Positions 1 through 12,513 are shown, numbered from the stretch's first letter. The stretch: 64,000 nucleotides of DNA from Aquila chrysaetos chrysaetos (GCF_900496995.4 NW_024470409.1:1-64000), one strand, 5' to 3'. Notes: generated by a model not told the origin, from the sequence alone. Made by a program: numbers and translations.

Positions 1-134
1 TGGTGTTGCTAACATCTAAGGTTGCAGGTTATGTTGCTTAGGGGATTATTATGGAACAGATTTCATGTATATCCACTGCATTCCACTCTGGACGTTTACA
101 TTCCCTTAAGAGGGGGACATATCAATAAGTCACC

Positions 135-470
135 TCCAGCAATCATTCCACATGAAGGCAATGCTGGGCTCAAAATAATGGCTAAGGCACACAGCACCCC
201 ATGATCCATGTGAGGTTCCACTCATACTCCTCCTGCCTACAGTTTGGGGCAGAGGTACCATGTTTGTCCATCTCAGCACTGGGCACCTTCTTGCTGTGCC
301 CAGAAACCAAGGCTTCACCTCCCCCTTGATAAGACCTGCTGCCCAAGCACTGGGGTCAGTTGCCAGCACCCAGGCATCTCCAGTTCCTCCTCATTGTGCA
401 TGTGACACCCACGGGTAGCCCCACAGCTCAAGAATCAGTCGTGCCCCAGGGACACTGTGGTACAGGACAG
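135..470. repeat. Dispersed low-copy repeat, copy 1
   Basis: This stretch resembles those at 2645-2993 and 40770-41180. All three share the order of a phrase around 'ctgggctcaaaata', 'ggcacacag', 'ctcctcctgcc', 'ggcaccttcttgctg' and 'catctcc'. Similarity is visible by eye but clearly old. I do not recognise the family and see no convincing reading frame. It could be an old interspersed element or a relic of ancient local duplication. Confidence 0.45.
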
Positions 471-699
471 GTACCAACCCAACCATACCACAAATGCTAG
501 GGCATGACCCTGCCCACACTCAGCTTACCTGGCTCCCCAAGTGCTCTGAGCTCTGCTCACACCACCACTGCTTCTCACTTGCAGGCCAGGGCCTTCCCAA
601 GACTGCAGTTGGAGATCTGTTGTTGCCCCTTGTCTGCTCCATGTGGCTTTTTGTGATGAGAAATCCTCTGTCCTCTTTGTAGCTGCTCTTTAAGTAGTG

Positions 700-830
700 G
701 ACTACTATGATGAGGTCCACCTGAGTCTTCTGTTCTCCAGGGAGAAAAGACCTAACTCCTTCAGTCTTTCCTCATAGGACAGGTTCTCCAGCCCTTTGGC
801 CATCTTTGACATGTACAAGGTGGTGGCAGT
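700..830 (-). mobile_element. CR1: CR1 LINE 3' fragment
   Basis: The minus strand reads like the 3' part of avian CR1 elements. The block around 730-800 is the reverse complement of the usual 'tatgaggag' / 'ctggagaagagg' CR1 sequence (seen here as 'ctccagggagaaaag' and 'ctttcctcatagga'). It is 5'-truncated, as most CR1 copies are. CR1 is the dominant LINE of bird genomes. Confidence 0.7.
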
Positions 831-1772
<942 letters not shown>

Positions 1773-2644
1773 CTAGGGAGGTCAGTTACAGGTGTCTTGT
1801 TCTCCTTTGCCATGGCTCTAAAAATTACAAAGGAGGTTATCTCAAAGTGAAAAAAAAAAAAAAAATTCTGCCTGAAGGAAGCCCCCAACCAATAAAAATT
1901 TCAGCTGGAGATTGTAAATAATCACCTGCATGATCATTCACACTAAGCCAATTCTGTCCCCAGAATGTGTTCTCTTAAAATAAAAGTGAACATAAATGGA
2001 ACTTAAGGATGCTATAAAAATAACAGTGTGGTGGTTTTTTTCCAGTTCAGCTACTCCTGATGTGCAACTCTGGACAGTTTGAAGAAGATAATGAGAATTT
2101 TTAAAAAAATGTGATCCTTTTTGACTCTGAGCCATGCTATTCTCCCTTGTGTGATTTTATTCTTTCCAAGAATAATTGCAATTTCCCAATTCTCAGAAAG
2201 GTGTCACATGGGAGTCTTGTCCATATTTTTTCCTGGCTGTTCCTGGTCCTGTCCTCCACCTTATTATTTCTTGCTTATGTTTATGTTTCCCAAGGGCATC
2301 ATATTGTCCTGTTTGGAGTAGCTTTGTCATGTCCTTTCGTGGGTGTAACCTTGGCTGGCTGCCAGACACCCACCCACCCTTTCTCAGTCCCCCTCCTCAA
2401 CAAGGCAGAGGGGAGAAATAAGGTGAAAAAAACTCATGGGTAAAGACAAAGGCAGGGAGATCAAATACCAGTTACCCTCACAGGCAAAACAGACTCAACA
2501 TGGGGAAGATTAATGTAAATTATTACCAATTTAAAATCGAATAGGATGGTGAGAAACAAAGGCAATTTAAAAAAAAAGATTCTAAAACCAGTTTTAGGTA
2601 TTTAGGTATGCTTTTCAATGATGTTTGACAATTTCTTTGACTTC
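1773..2644. other. No gene recognised
   Basis: AT-richer intergenic sequence with a short A-run near 1851-1864. The open frames near 2111-2443 have no recognisable domain and look like chance. Confidence 0.4.
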
Positions 2645-2993
2645 CACCCTCAGCTCCAGGTAGTGATTTAAACACTTGTAATCCCCAGGCAATCACCATC
2701 TCCTAGGTGCAGAGGAGGAACTCCTGCAGGCACCACTGGGCTTGAAATAAGGGCTCAGGCATGCAGGGTCCCATGGACCAGTCAATGCTCCCCTCACTCT
2801 CCTCCTGCCTGCAATTCTAGGCAGAGTCACTGTCCATACTCATCATCCAGGCAGTAGGCACCTCTTGCTGTCCCCAGAGACCGAGGCCTCACATCTTCCT
2901 CTCTAAGACCTGCAAGCAGTGGCACTGGGTGATTCACCAGCGCACTGGGTGAATCACCAGTGCCAGGGCATCTCCATCTCCTCACCCTGCCTG
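2645..2993. repeat. Dispersed low-copy repeat, copy 2
   Basis: Similar to 135-470 and 40770-41180, with 'gcaccactgggctt', 'aggctcaggcatgcagggtc'-like text, 'cctcctgcctgca' and 'cagtgccagggcatctcc'. It contains a short internal duplication of 'cactgggtgattcaccag' / 'cactgggtgaatcaccag' around 2925-2960. Family unknown. Confidence 0.45.
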
Positions 2994-3551
2994 TGTCCTG
3001 GTTTCAGCTGGGATAGAGTTAATTGTCTTCCTAGTAGCTGGTATAGTGCTATATATAAGAATGTTGATAACGCTGATGTTTTCAGTTGTTGCTAAGTAAT
3101 GTTTAGACTAAGTCAAGGATTTTTCAGCTTCTCGTGCCTAGCCAGCAAGAAGGCTGGAGGGGCACAAGAAGTTGGGAGGGGACACAGCCAGGACACCTGA
3201 CCAAAACTGGCCAACATGGTATTGCATACCACGTGACATCATGTCTAGTATATAAACTGGGGGGAGTGGCGCTGGGGGGAATCGCCGCTCGGGAACTAAC
3301 AAGGCGTTGGTCGGTGGGTGGTGAGCAATTGCATCGTGCATCACTTGCATATTCCAATCCTTTATTATTATTATTGTCATTCTAATATTATTATTACCAT
3401 TATTATTCCTTTCTGTTCTATTAAACTGTTCTTATCTCAACCCATGAGTTTCACTTTTTTTTCCTATTCTCTCCTCCATCCCACTGGGTGGGGGGTGAGT
3501 GAGTGAGCAGCTGCGTAGTGCTTAGTTTCTGGCTGGGGTTAAACCATGACA
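2994..3551 (+). mobile_element. Solo LTR, ERVL-like family A, copy 1
   Basis: Begins TGTCCTGGTTTCAGCTGGGA and ends with CATGACA. It carries a TATA-like box (tatataaa, about 3249) and an ATTAAA signal near 3419, so it reads on the plus strand. Flanking five-base duplications are gcctg / gcgtg (one mismatch). The same family occurs at 17589, 20157 and 58048. No internal region is adjacent, so this is a solo LTR fossil. The ERVL-like (class III) assignment is from memory. Confidence 0.8.
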
Positions 3552-3742
3552 GCGTGGGACACCAGAGCCTTGTTTCAGGGGGAATTTGTCCTCCAACAAA
3601 CCTCACATACTGACAGGATCTATAGCAACATAATGGAGGGCAGATCTATGCCACCAAGGTAGGAAACCTCTCCACATGCTAAGCTTTGCTGGCTGAAGTG
3701 CTAGGCTAGGTGGAAGGAAGGCACAGTCCCTGAGTGTGTACT

Positions 3743-3996
3743 TAGGGATCCAGGAGCCATCCAAGATGACAGGGAACCAGAAGTGAGATGTAATGTTCTC
3801 ATAGTGGCTCCCTGCATCCCTCACCCCACTGGAAGTGTCCTGGTCCCAGCACATGAGGACCAGGCACTACAGGCTGTCCTCTAGAGGCTCTGGGCAATGC
3901 AAAAGCAGGGACCTGGGGCACAGCACAGCTCCCCTCTGGGGGTACCCCGGCAGGAGGTGACAGGCATTTTTGCACAGTGGGATCCACACTCACCTG
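3743..3996 (+). repeat. TCR V-gene upstream block, orphan copy
   Basis: Homologous to the sequence just upstream of the TCR V pseudogenes at 18675-18955 (block at 19120-19345, minus) and 61587-61873 (block at 61183-61435). Shared landmarks are 'aagatgacaggga', 'gtgtcctggtcccagcac', 'aggcactacaggctgt', 'ggcacagcacagctcccc' and 'gggatccacact'. Here no V exon follows; a retroviral fossil begins shortly after. It is probably the 5' remnant of a V gene whose body is gone. Confidence 0.6.
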
Positions 3997-4029
3997 AGGT
4001 GCATGCAGAGACCAATGATCCTGTTGGTA

Positions 4030-6361
4030 TGCATGTGGATTCAGTGGTCTTTTCCATGTGCATCGGTTGCTGTCCACGCATACAAGTTCAAAGGGGTTTT
4101 CAATGTCATAGGTACTTCCCCTACAGTAGGTAAATCTACCAGAAGAGGTTTTCTGGGATAGTGGAGCAGGTGTATTGGATCTTTCTTATCTCCCCTTCCT
4201 GGAAGCAGGGAGAGGGACTTTGGGCAAAATGCAGTCAGTCTAGGACATGCATTCACCTCCCAGCAGCTATTTACTTTTGTGACCACATCTGGGACTCATT
4301 GCAGCCATCCCAGTTTGTGGGGTTTTAGGGTTTGTTTTAGAAGTCCATTAGTATGCTCCACTATCCCATTTGCTTGAGTGTAGTATGGGGTGTGGAAAAT
4401 CCACTGTATTCCTTCATTGCGTGCCCACTCTTGGACCACCCTGGCAGTAAAGTGGCTCCTGTTATCTGATTGGATTTATTTGGGTGTGGGCAAGTAGCTA
4501 AACCATAATTTCACAGTCTCATCTCCTGGCAACCAGCACTTAACTCAAGCAGTTGCCTGTTTCTTGTCAGCAACTATGCCATTGCAACTGGCAACATCTG
4601 TCTGGAGTGCTGACATGTAAGCACCCGTATCTACCAAAAATGTGACTGGGGTCTTAAAGGGGCCAAGGGGAAAGCTAATTAACAGGTCCTTTTTATTACT
4701 TTCTGTGAGCCTTCTTAAATGGACCCACTGGCTGTCCCCCAGCTCACTTGTTGGGGATGGCGGAGGAGGCTTCCCCATGCAGGGACATCCAAATCAATAA
4801 ATTCAGCCTCCCAAGGAGCAGATGGGGCCATGAACCTGAGTTCCTGGGATGGGGAGAACAGTCTTTAAAGTTTGAGGGACATAGGGCCCCTTTTATTTTG
4901 TCCCAGCCTTTCACCAGACCTTCCAGGTTGGGAGTGGACTGCCCGTCCACCACCTCCCTGGGGATTCCCTTTGAGATAGCCTCTGTCCACAGTGTATATC
5001 ATTTATTGTCAGGAGGCTGTGTTGGCCTCATTGTTGAGGGCTTAGCTTTTATTTCTCCATTTCCTTCCACCCTCCTAAGGTCCACTTTGGATTTTGTCTC
5101 TCCCTGACCAGTGAATCCCATCTGTCTCCCATAATTAATCAACACCTGTGCTACTTCTCCCCCTGTTATCTCCAAGGGACCTCCCCTTCTTCGGGGTTGG
5201 GGTGACCTCAAGTGATCTTGTAATTGCACCACATATAATTTCAAGGCATTGGGCAGTCCCCTTATAAGAGGATGCAACCTTTCGAGGTCTGCCACACATT
5301 GCATGGGGAAGGACTGTTGCAGAACCAGGAATCGATCATGTGTCAACTGGAGACATGCAGCTTTTTGTATGTTCTCCAAAATGTGACCTGCCGAAGGCAT
5401 TTTAATCGAGAAAGGGTCTTCCCTTTCCATAGGACGTAGTACATCTGCCTAATATGCTACTCTTTGGGTCAGGGACCAGGGCTCTCTATCATCATTTGTA
5501 CCTAGAAAAACCCCCAGACCCCAATATCCTCTTGCCTCATCCTCACTTAGCAGGATATGGTTGCCCCTGGTAATGGAGACTCTCCACACATACTCAGTTT
5601 CACTTTCTCCGGGTCCCCGGGAATATTTTTCCTGAATTTTAGCCAAATCAGTGGAGGAATAGGGGACGAAGTGGGTGGTAACTTGTTGGGCTCCTCCTTG
5701 ACCACCATCCAGTCTCGGTCTTAATCAAAGTTCACATTGTGGCTTCCCCTACCCCAAGAGAAAATATTTCCCTTGTCTGTCCTAGGTCTTCAAAAGGATA
5801 TGATTTCGATTCTTTTTCCCTATCAGAGTGTGCATCTACATTTTCTATACCTGGGAGCAAGTTTTATCTAATTGCTCTCTTAATACCCTTTCCTGCTCCA
5901 AAGCTTCCATCAAAGCAGTATGTAGTCTCTGGTTAGTCACTTGCTCAGTAGCGAGTTGATCAGAGAGACTTTGTTTCTTATTTTCCAATTGCTCCTCCAA
6001 AGTCTTCACTAAATCTTGAAGGGATTTTATCATCTCTCCTTCTGCTTGTCAGGCCACACATTTGTCCCATTGTGCTGCCACCAGAGCAGCTCCTAAAACT
6101 GCACAAAACAATGTCATACCAAGGCGAGAGGGCTGGGCATTGTAGCCCTCTAATCTCTCCAGGAGAGGGGTACAGTCTACGGTCGGACCTCCCAGGGTGG
6201 CCATAATGACCACGCAATTATAGGTATCAGATCCCTTTATTATTCCTCTGGGGACTATTTCCCTTTGTGTATGACTCCTCTCGGAGAGGGGCCACAGCAG
6301 AGACCTGGTCCCAGTGATCGCTTTAGCAACACCGAGGGAGTCCTGCCACCTACGCCAAAAA
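4030..6361 (-). mobile_element. Endogenous retrovirus internal region (fossil)
   Basis: Minus-strand retroviral remains. From the LTR at 6362 downward come a leader, gag-like sequence (about 6240-4950), a protease-like region with an LVDTGA motif (about 4780-4545), and integrase-like sequence (about 4490-4280) recognisable by an SDNGS-type motif and YYTQANGIVE. No reverse transcriptase was recognised between protease and integrase, so the element appears internally shortened. Next to the LTR the sequence TGGCGTAGGTGGCAGGACTC (minus strand) sits where a primer-binding site is expected. The element is broken, with many breaks. The exact retroviral class is not settled. Confidence 0.75.
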
Positions 6362-7146
6362 TGTCATGACCTGTGCTGGACAGACCAGGGAGGAGTCGTG
6401 GTGAGTTCAGAATTCCCTTGGGCTAAATAAGGTGAAACGACACCAAACGATCACTTGAACTTTTTATTGATGGCAGAAGCAGCCTGAACTTGGAAGGTGT
6501 AACAGTAGGTGGAGTGGTCGCTCACAACAGGAATTGGCATGAAACTACCTCAGTAAACCATGTAACCTGTGGTAACCATATACATCAATTCAGGGAATAA
6601 GGCAATCCGTCCCATTGAGTCACAAGATTCAGAGTGGACTCCCTTGCTTCTAGACTCCCTTTCAGAGAAGAGCCTAGGGGCAGCTAGATCCACTCCTAAT
6701 CCCAGACTTGGTCAACGGTTTTATGTCTAAAGGGATGAGGTGTGGGGATTATGAAAAAGGAGAGAGAAAGAGAAAGTGAGAGAGAAAGAGGAAAAGAAGA
6801 GAAAGATTTTACCGGTCCTGGGTCCAGTGGTGGTCCAGCCACTCTAGAGGTTCAGTTCTGCTGGGCATGCATGCGGGGCTCCTCGTGTCTGTGTATTTTA
6901 TAGCCCAGTTCCTGCCTTTTTTCACCTCAGTCATGCCCCTCTTAGTCTTCTGCACACTGCCTGTAAGCATTTATGTAACTCTCGATCTTGTGTGCAGGCA
7001 CCATTTGGGGAGGGGGGGTGGTCACGAAGGGTCTCTTGGGTAGCCATGAGCGCCTTCCTCAAATAAACTTTGTATGACCTCTGGCCATACACGGTGAGCT
7101 GCCCCACTCAGCGTATCAGAACACAGAACTGCATATCTGCCAGCAT
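6362..7146 (-). mobile_element. LTR of the 4.0-6.4 kb endogenous retrovirus
   Basis: It lies directly upstream (minus strand) of the gag-like region and is taken as that element's 5' LTR. Reading the minus strand, a TATA-like box (ctataaaata, near 6900) is followed by an AATAAA signal near 6465, and the LTR ends GGTCATGACA at 6362. The outer edge near 7146 is approximate. A purine-rich (gaga) stretch lies at 6750-6805. No partner 3' LTR is seen on the left side, so the element is incomplete. Confidence 0.65.
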
Positions 7147-9297
7147 GCCCTTCCCACCCTGTTGCTAACTGGCTTCTTACCTATGGTTCTTGTTAGGCAG
7201 AACTTGCTTCCTTGTTAGGCAGAACTTGGCTTGCCACAATGTTTGAGACATTAACTCTTTCAGCCCCTCAGCAGCCACCACAGTTGTTTTTGTCAGCTTC
7301 CAGCACAGATGCTCTCCAAGGTCAGCTCTTTGCTTCACCAAACGGACTTGGCATGACACTGTGCACAGAGGGACAAGCTCATTCTTAGGAATGGAGCGAA
7401 GAGCTGTTTTCTGTTAGGAAATTGAGGCACAGGGAATCCCCTCAGCAAATTTTGGTGATTCCCCTGAGATAGAGGAGAGACACAAAAAGCAATGGAACAG
7501 CTTGGGGCATGGGTGGGAATCCATTTGAACAGAAAATCTTTCCCAGTCTCGGGCTGGTGGGTGGTTTTCGTATGCTGAGGGTTTGGCTGATGCCCAGGTG
7601 CACAGCTACGAAGGCTTTTAACTTCCTCAGGCTATTTTGGCTAGGAGATAAAGCCACAAGAGCAGTCATGTCTCATAACAAGGGCTCCCTTCTGCAACCA
7701 TGTACTTCAGAGGAGGCTGAGGGAGGAATAAGAGCAGGACAAGCCAGTCAGCTACAGCTTTTTAACACTCATTCCCCTGCCACAGTTAGTTTCAGCTCAG
7801 GGGCCTTGATGGAGCCTGGTGTGGTCCATGTGGCATCGCTCAATAGCTGTCCCCAAGTCCAGGCACTCCTTGAACCTGACAGTTTTATTGGACTATTTTG
7901 CTATCTGAACTCAGACAGAGAAGTCACACCAGCATGCTTTTAATGATGTTTGTCTCTGCTGCACAGGCTGGGGAGCCAGAGACCCAAGCCCAACAGGCCA
8001 TTGCTGGACAAGCTGAGGTCATACCTACATGCAAACAGTGCTGGGGAGAGAATGACTTCACAGGGAACATAGACACCCACCCTCTTTCTGTGTGATGCTG
8101 CATGCTGTGGGCACCAATATGGGCTTAATGGTGAGACAGGTGGTGCTGTCCTGCAGCTTGGCATCCCACACATGGAAAAGCACCTGGAAGTTCTCCACAG
8201 ACAGCATAGAGGAGAACCTCCATGAATCTACCCAAGATTTGGATTTATCCATCCACAGCAGCATCTGAGAGGCCTGGGTCAGCAACTCCTCTTGCCCCAA
8301 TCCTTCCAAGCCTGAAAGATACATCTCACCAAAGGCTGAAAGTCCCACCAAGACTCACAGAAAAAATAGGACTATGTCATACTTTCTCTTTCACAGGTTG
8401 CCCACAGATTTTCAAGAAAGACTGAGTTGGTGCTTGCAGGTTCCCATCTTCTCCTTCCTCTGCTGGCTCAAAGCAGCCTCCAAAACATGCTGTGGAGAGT
8501 GGAGAAAATCTCTGCTGCTCCAGACAGATCTCCTTGCATCCCCACACTGCTGACCCAGGAAGGCTCTCTAGAGAGATGATAGACTGGTGCTTATACTAAG
8601 GAAAGGAATCAAGTTGCAATCTTTGCTATGCCACAGGTTGCCTAGGGCCAGGGCTGGGTTTTTCAGTGCTTGGAGATTCTTGCTTAACAAGTGAGGCAGC
8701 AACTGGGCTTTTACAGCCCTCTAAGTCAGAAGGTGTTTGAGCATCCTCTCAGGCAGACATATCTGCTGTAGAACTGCTGCCTCCAAACTCCAGGTCACAC
8801 TGTCAGAGGGCCCTTGGGCAGCTGAAAATTTATCTAGTAGGTTAAGGAACAGATTGTGCAGTCCACTGTCAGGCAACAGAAGGCTGCCAGGAGCCCTCAG
8901 GCATCTTATGTGTCATGGTGATCTCAATGAGCCCAATCATTCCCCATCAAGGGAGGTGTCCATGATGATTTTCTCTGGCCATAGAGTACCCAGCTGGACA
9001 TGAGGTCTGCTTCCTCAGAGTGGAGGAGGCCCTCTTCAAGTCTACCCATATCCATCTGGTTTATAGGTACTGTCTAGATGGAGGTAGGGCCAGGCACAGA
9101 CAAAGATTCCCCAGGGACACACTGGACCCAGGACCAAGGACTCTCCTCCCAAAGGCCTCTTTCTAGCTTTGAAGATCAGATCTTCAACACCATATCTCTG
9201 CTTAGCAAATTTCACTTGAGGTATGAACTTAACTTCCTTGGAGCCCACAAAGGTGTCTTTACAACAAGTGTCTGGTTCAAGCATTCATTCAAGCTCC
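7147..9297. other. No gene recognised
   Basis: About 2.1 kb of intergenic sequence. A short direct duplication of cttgttaggcagaacttg occurs at about 7188-7230. A frame beginning near 7969 (GEPETQAQQAIAGQ, after a possible acceptor) was considered as a V-like exon but lacks the rest of a V domain. Nothing else could be supported. Confidence 0.4.
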
Positions 9298-9395
9298 AGG
9301 ACATCATAGAATCATTTAGGTTGGAAAAGACCTTCAAGATCATTGAGTCCAACCATCAACCATGCCCACTAAACCATGTCCTGACACCAAAGGTT
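9298..9395 (-). mobile_element. CR1: CR1 LINE 3' terminal fragment
   Basis: Contains 'catagaatcatttaggttgg' and 'aaaagaccttcaagatcat', the reverse complement of the well-known 3' end of avian CR1 elements, which terminates in ATTCTATG-type repeats. Short 5'-truncated copy. Confidence 0.85.
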
Positions 9396-10139
9396 CTGTG
9401 TTTGGGTTGAGGAAGATATGTACAACAAGCTCTTGGTCTCAAAACTAGTCAGTGTGAGGAATGATTGAAGGTGTTGGTAACCTCTTGTTCCCTTTCTCAT
9501 GCTGATGTTGAACTTGAACGAACTTCTTGAGATTAAGTCCTAACAGAAACAGGAATTCTTTGGAAGGAGATTATGACGATTATGGACGATTGTATCTCTA
9601 AGCTTGTTTACAAAGTAACCAAACAAGAAACCACTCTTTTTTCTTCTTTTAAGGAAAAAGCTAACAGCAACATGTCAGATGGGTCTTCTTGTTCTAACAC
9701 TGCTCAGGGTTTCCATGGTAGTATTAGTGTTGTCAAAAAACCCAACAACACAAGAAGCCCCTACCCACTGTGAGGCAGCAATGTCCGGTCGTTACAGCAG
9801 GACTGAGGGCTGTCCATCTACCCACAGGCAGGAGGATCTCTGCTGCCTGTCTCCCTCTGCAGAGCAGAAAGGTGTGGCTCCTTTCTAGGAGCCAGCAGGG
9901 CTGGTAGCTGCAGTCACCCCTTCCTGGCCACTGCCACTGGCCCCATCATGATTTCCTCCCCTGACACCAATGCCAACGCAGAGGATTTCTGTCTCCATTC
10001 TGGTGGGAGTGTGGAGGACAATGGGGTGTGAGTGGCAGGAAAGGTGTTCTGCCTGGTGGGTGGCTCTACAGCTGTGTCAGGGGGGACACAACCTCGCAGA
10101 GGTGCAGGGCTTTGGTAGGCCCAATGCTGATGCTAATGC
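9396..10139. other. No gene recognised
   Basis: Intergenic sequence with no recognised feature. A long plus-strand open frame beginning at 9970 runs into the GC-rich region and is judged spurious. Confidence 0.4.
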
Positions 10140-10480
10140 TGCTTGCAGTGCTTGGCGGGCGGGCAAACACCAGGGCCTCGGGTGGGGGGGGCTGGGTGGG
10201 GCCGGGCGCGGGCGAGGCGGCGCCGGCGGGCGGAGCGGCAGCGCCCCTGGCGGGCCCGCCCGGGGCTGTCCCCCCGCCCCCGCCCCACAGGCCCGGCCCC
10301 GCCCGCGGCGGTTCGTGCCCGGCCGCAGCCCCGGCTCCTCTCCCCGTGTCTCTCAGGGCGCAGTAATACACCGCCGCGTCCCCGCGCCGGGGCCGGGCGA
10401 GCCACAGGGCGCTGGACCGGCGGTCTGCCGCCACCGACAGCCGCCCCGGCGGGTCCGTCAGCTTTTTGGAATCTTTAAGA
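10140..10480. other. Very GC- and CpG-rich island
   Basis: The sequence turns abruptly to very high G+C with dense CpG over about 340 bases, unlike the surrounding sequence. It overlaps the 3' half of the TCR V pseudogene, its recombination signal and the sequence beyond. Retention of so many CpGs suggests low germline methylation or a young or GC-biased-conversion tract (inference). Confidence 0.6.
10310..10348 (-). promoter_or_regulatory. Recombination signal sequence, 23-bp spacer
   Basis: Immediately after the V coding end, on the minus strand: heptamer CACGGGG (10348-10342; consensus CACAGTG, 5 of 7), spacer of exactly 23 bases (10341-10319), nonamer GCACGAACC (10318-10310; consensus ACAAAAACC, 6 of 9). 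V-alpha segments carry 23-bp signals, so spacing and position fit. The weakened heptamer suggests poor or no RAG function. Confidence 0.7.
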
Positions 10481-10639
10481 GTGCTCACAAGGAATGCGGA
10501 GCCTCAGCCCGGGAGCTGAGGTACCAGTGGATGGAGTCGGTGATCTGTATGTTGGGGTGTGAGCAGTTGATGCTGATGCCGGTGTCCTCGGTGGTCTCTG
10601 CCGACGGCTCCTGCTGCACCTGGGCTCTGACCACAGCCA
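10349..10639 (-). pseudogene. TRAV: T-cell receptor V segment pseudogene (TRAV-like), copy 1
   Basis: The V exon starts after the acceptor at 10640 (tcctcggcag). Framework 1 is AQVQQEPSAETTEDTGISIN-Cys, followed by SHPNIQITDSIHWY with the conserved Trp. Framework 3 is LTDPPGRLSVAADRRSSALW, then GDAAVYYC and ALRD at the CDR3 end. In a germline V segment these two halves share one frame. Here framework 2 has lost one base after HWY and carries a TGA where PGR is expected (read as Q-L-P-G-stop-G-S-A-F-L-V-S-T), so the segment cannot give a productive receptor. A leader exon upstream (above 10640) could not be placed. V segments are joined to J segments in developing T cells; no J or C segment is in the window. 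Alpha versus delta use is not decidable. Confidence 0.8.
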
Positions 10640-12388
10640 CTGCCGAGGATACAAAGATGAAAATAACCTTAAAAACTGCTTTCTGCCCAGCCCTGCCTGC
10701 TGTTTCCCAGAACAAATCCCACAGAAGCAGTCAGGAACGTACAGACATGATAAGGAAAAGAGCTCCTAGACGATATCAGCATCATACAGAAAGACACAGA
10801 GGAAAGGACAGAAACAGGGAGAGTTGGATGAAGACCAGACTGATTAATTTGCTGAGGGAAGGTAGGATGAGAGCAGAGGGAGAGACGGATGGGAGGACAG
10901 TCGGGGCAAAGAAGTTTGTGAAGAAGCCAGAGGTCACAGCAGACTTGAGAGAATTGTGGGCCACCTCATGCCCAACTCCAGTCCTGGCCTCATGCAGTCC
11001 CCACTGTGGCTCCTTGTCTCTGCCCGCAGCCCTGCACACCCAGGAGCACCACAGCCAGCCCCACCAGACCCGTGCCTCAGCACTGCCACATTCCACCGCT
11101 CTGCTGCCCACACCTCACTGCCCCCCACCAGCCCTGGGTCTCTGCTCCAGCTGCAGTGCCTCCTCTCTGCCACGTCCTCTTCTCCGCTGATACCAGCTGT
11201 GCTCTGGGGCTGTGCCCTGCGCCAGTGCCACATGGGATCTCACTCTGTCTGTCCTGGGCCCTGGCAGGTTGCGGAGGGGAGGCAAGACTGGTGGGAGCAG
11301 GGCACTCAGCAGGGCTGTGTCCCACAGAGGCAGAAAGCTCAGGGCAGGCAGGACAGAAGTGGGACAGGACAGGGAGTACAGGGCTGCCAAGCCATGGTCC
11401 CGCTGCACTGCCCGGCACAGACAAGAGTGGGATGAGCTGCCATCATGGGGGAACCTGGCACTACTGGATTTTGTGAAACCCAGCATCAGGAAGAGGTCAG
11501 GTGCTGCTGCCAGGGGACATGGCACCCTAAAACCACACACTGACCCTCCACCCCAGAATCCCACAGGCTGGTGCTGCCCTTGGAGCTGGTATCATCAGCC
11601 AAGTGGCCCATGAAAGGCTGGCAACAGTCCCAGAAACAGAGGCTGGGAGCACTGAGCAAGCAGGAGCTGCAGCTCAGCCCCAGGGCCTGAAGGCAGAGCC
11701 ACTGGAAGGAGTGGAGCTGTTTGGAGCAACATTGGGTGTATGGGAGTGTGGGCATGGATTGCCCCAGCATGGGCACCTTGGCCACATGGATCCCAGCGCC
11801 CTGAAAGTAGCAAAAGTGGAGCAGGGATGACAGCAACAGAGCATGGCAGGAGTTTTTTGAAGTTAAGTACTTTCCATTTTTACAGTATGCTTACTTTCTT
11901 GAAATGTCTCATTGAAAAATTGGATATTTAAAACTAGATCTGGAAGGAAAGGGCACGGGGTTCTGCTGGATGCTATCATCCATCAATATAAAAGGAAAAG
12001 TAAGCTATCAGGTGAAGTCTCCAGGGGATGCAAAGCAGGAAGAATCAAGTGCTGAAGGGCAAGCAGGCGAGGAGTTTGTGGGAGCAAGGTAAGTGGAACA
12101 AGTAAAGGGGGAGACACTGAACATATGAGAAGAAATCAGAGCTGCTGGGAGAGATGTGGTCTGGGAGAGAAACAGCACCTTTCTGGAGCCAGATGGATCC
12201 TTCCTCCCTCTCAAACACAAGAACCAAATCCAGCCATCCTTTCCACCAGTTTCTGGAACAGCTTATCTCCCCAGCTTGCATCATGACTCACAAGTCCATA
12301 ATCCTCCCTCCTCTTCCTCAGTCCACAGGTGTCTCATTAGAGGGAAAATACCTACTGACCCTGGCCCAGCCCCCTCCCACCAGACAAC
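10640..12388. other. No gene recognised
   Basis: Upstream flank of the V pseudogene (minus sense). The leader exon and promoter should lie in the first few hundred bases but are not recognisable. The remaining G+C-rich sequence has many open frames in all phases, none with a known domain. Confidence 0.4.
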
Positions 12389-12513
12389 CTGGTGAGGTCA
12401 GCTTTCATCTCCTGATTCTTCGGTGTGAACATGAGGAGATTCAACAGGGGCATCTTTGTGGTGCAGAAGTCAGCAGCCAAGTCTGTCCTCAGGTACATGA
12501 GACTAAGGGCACG
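12389..12513 (-). pseudogene. Olfactory receptor pseudogene, TM6-TM7 tail fragment
   Basis: The minus strand reads ALSLMYLRTDLAADFC, then TTKMPLLNLLMFTPKNQEMK and ADLTRL. This matches the OR C-terminal pattern 'YLRP...VVTPLLNPLIYTLRNKEVKxAL'. The PLLNLLMFTPKNQEMK piece is the TM7 signature with substitutions (NPLIYTLRN to NLLMFTPKN). No upstream OR helices are recognisable at higher coordinates, so only a fragment survives. Confidence 0.65.

Noticed and set aside
7969-8095. Possible V-like exon start (GEPETQAQQAIAGQ after an acceptor-like cag)
   Set aside because: No framework 2, YxC motif or recombination signal follows.
9970-11190. 406-codon plus-strand open frame
   Set aside because: Crosses the CpG island antisense to the TCR V pseudogene; no domain, composition typical of a chance frame in GC-rich DNA.
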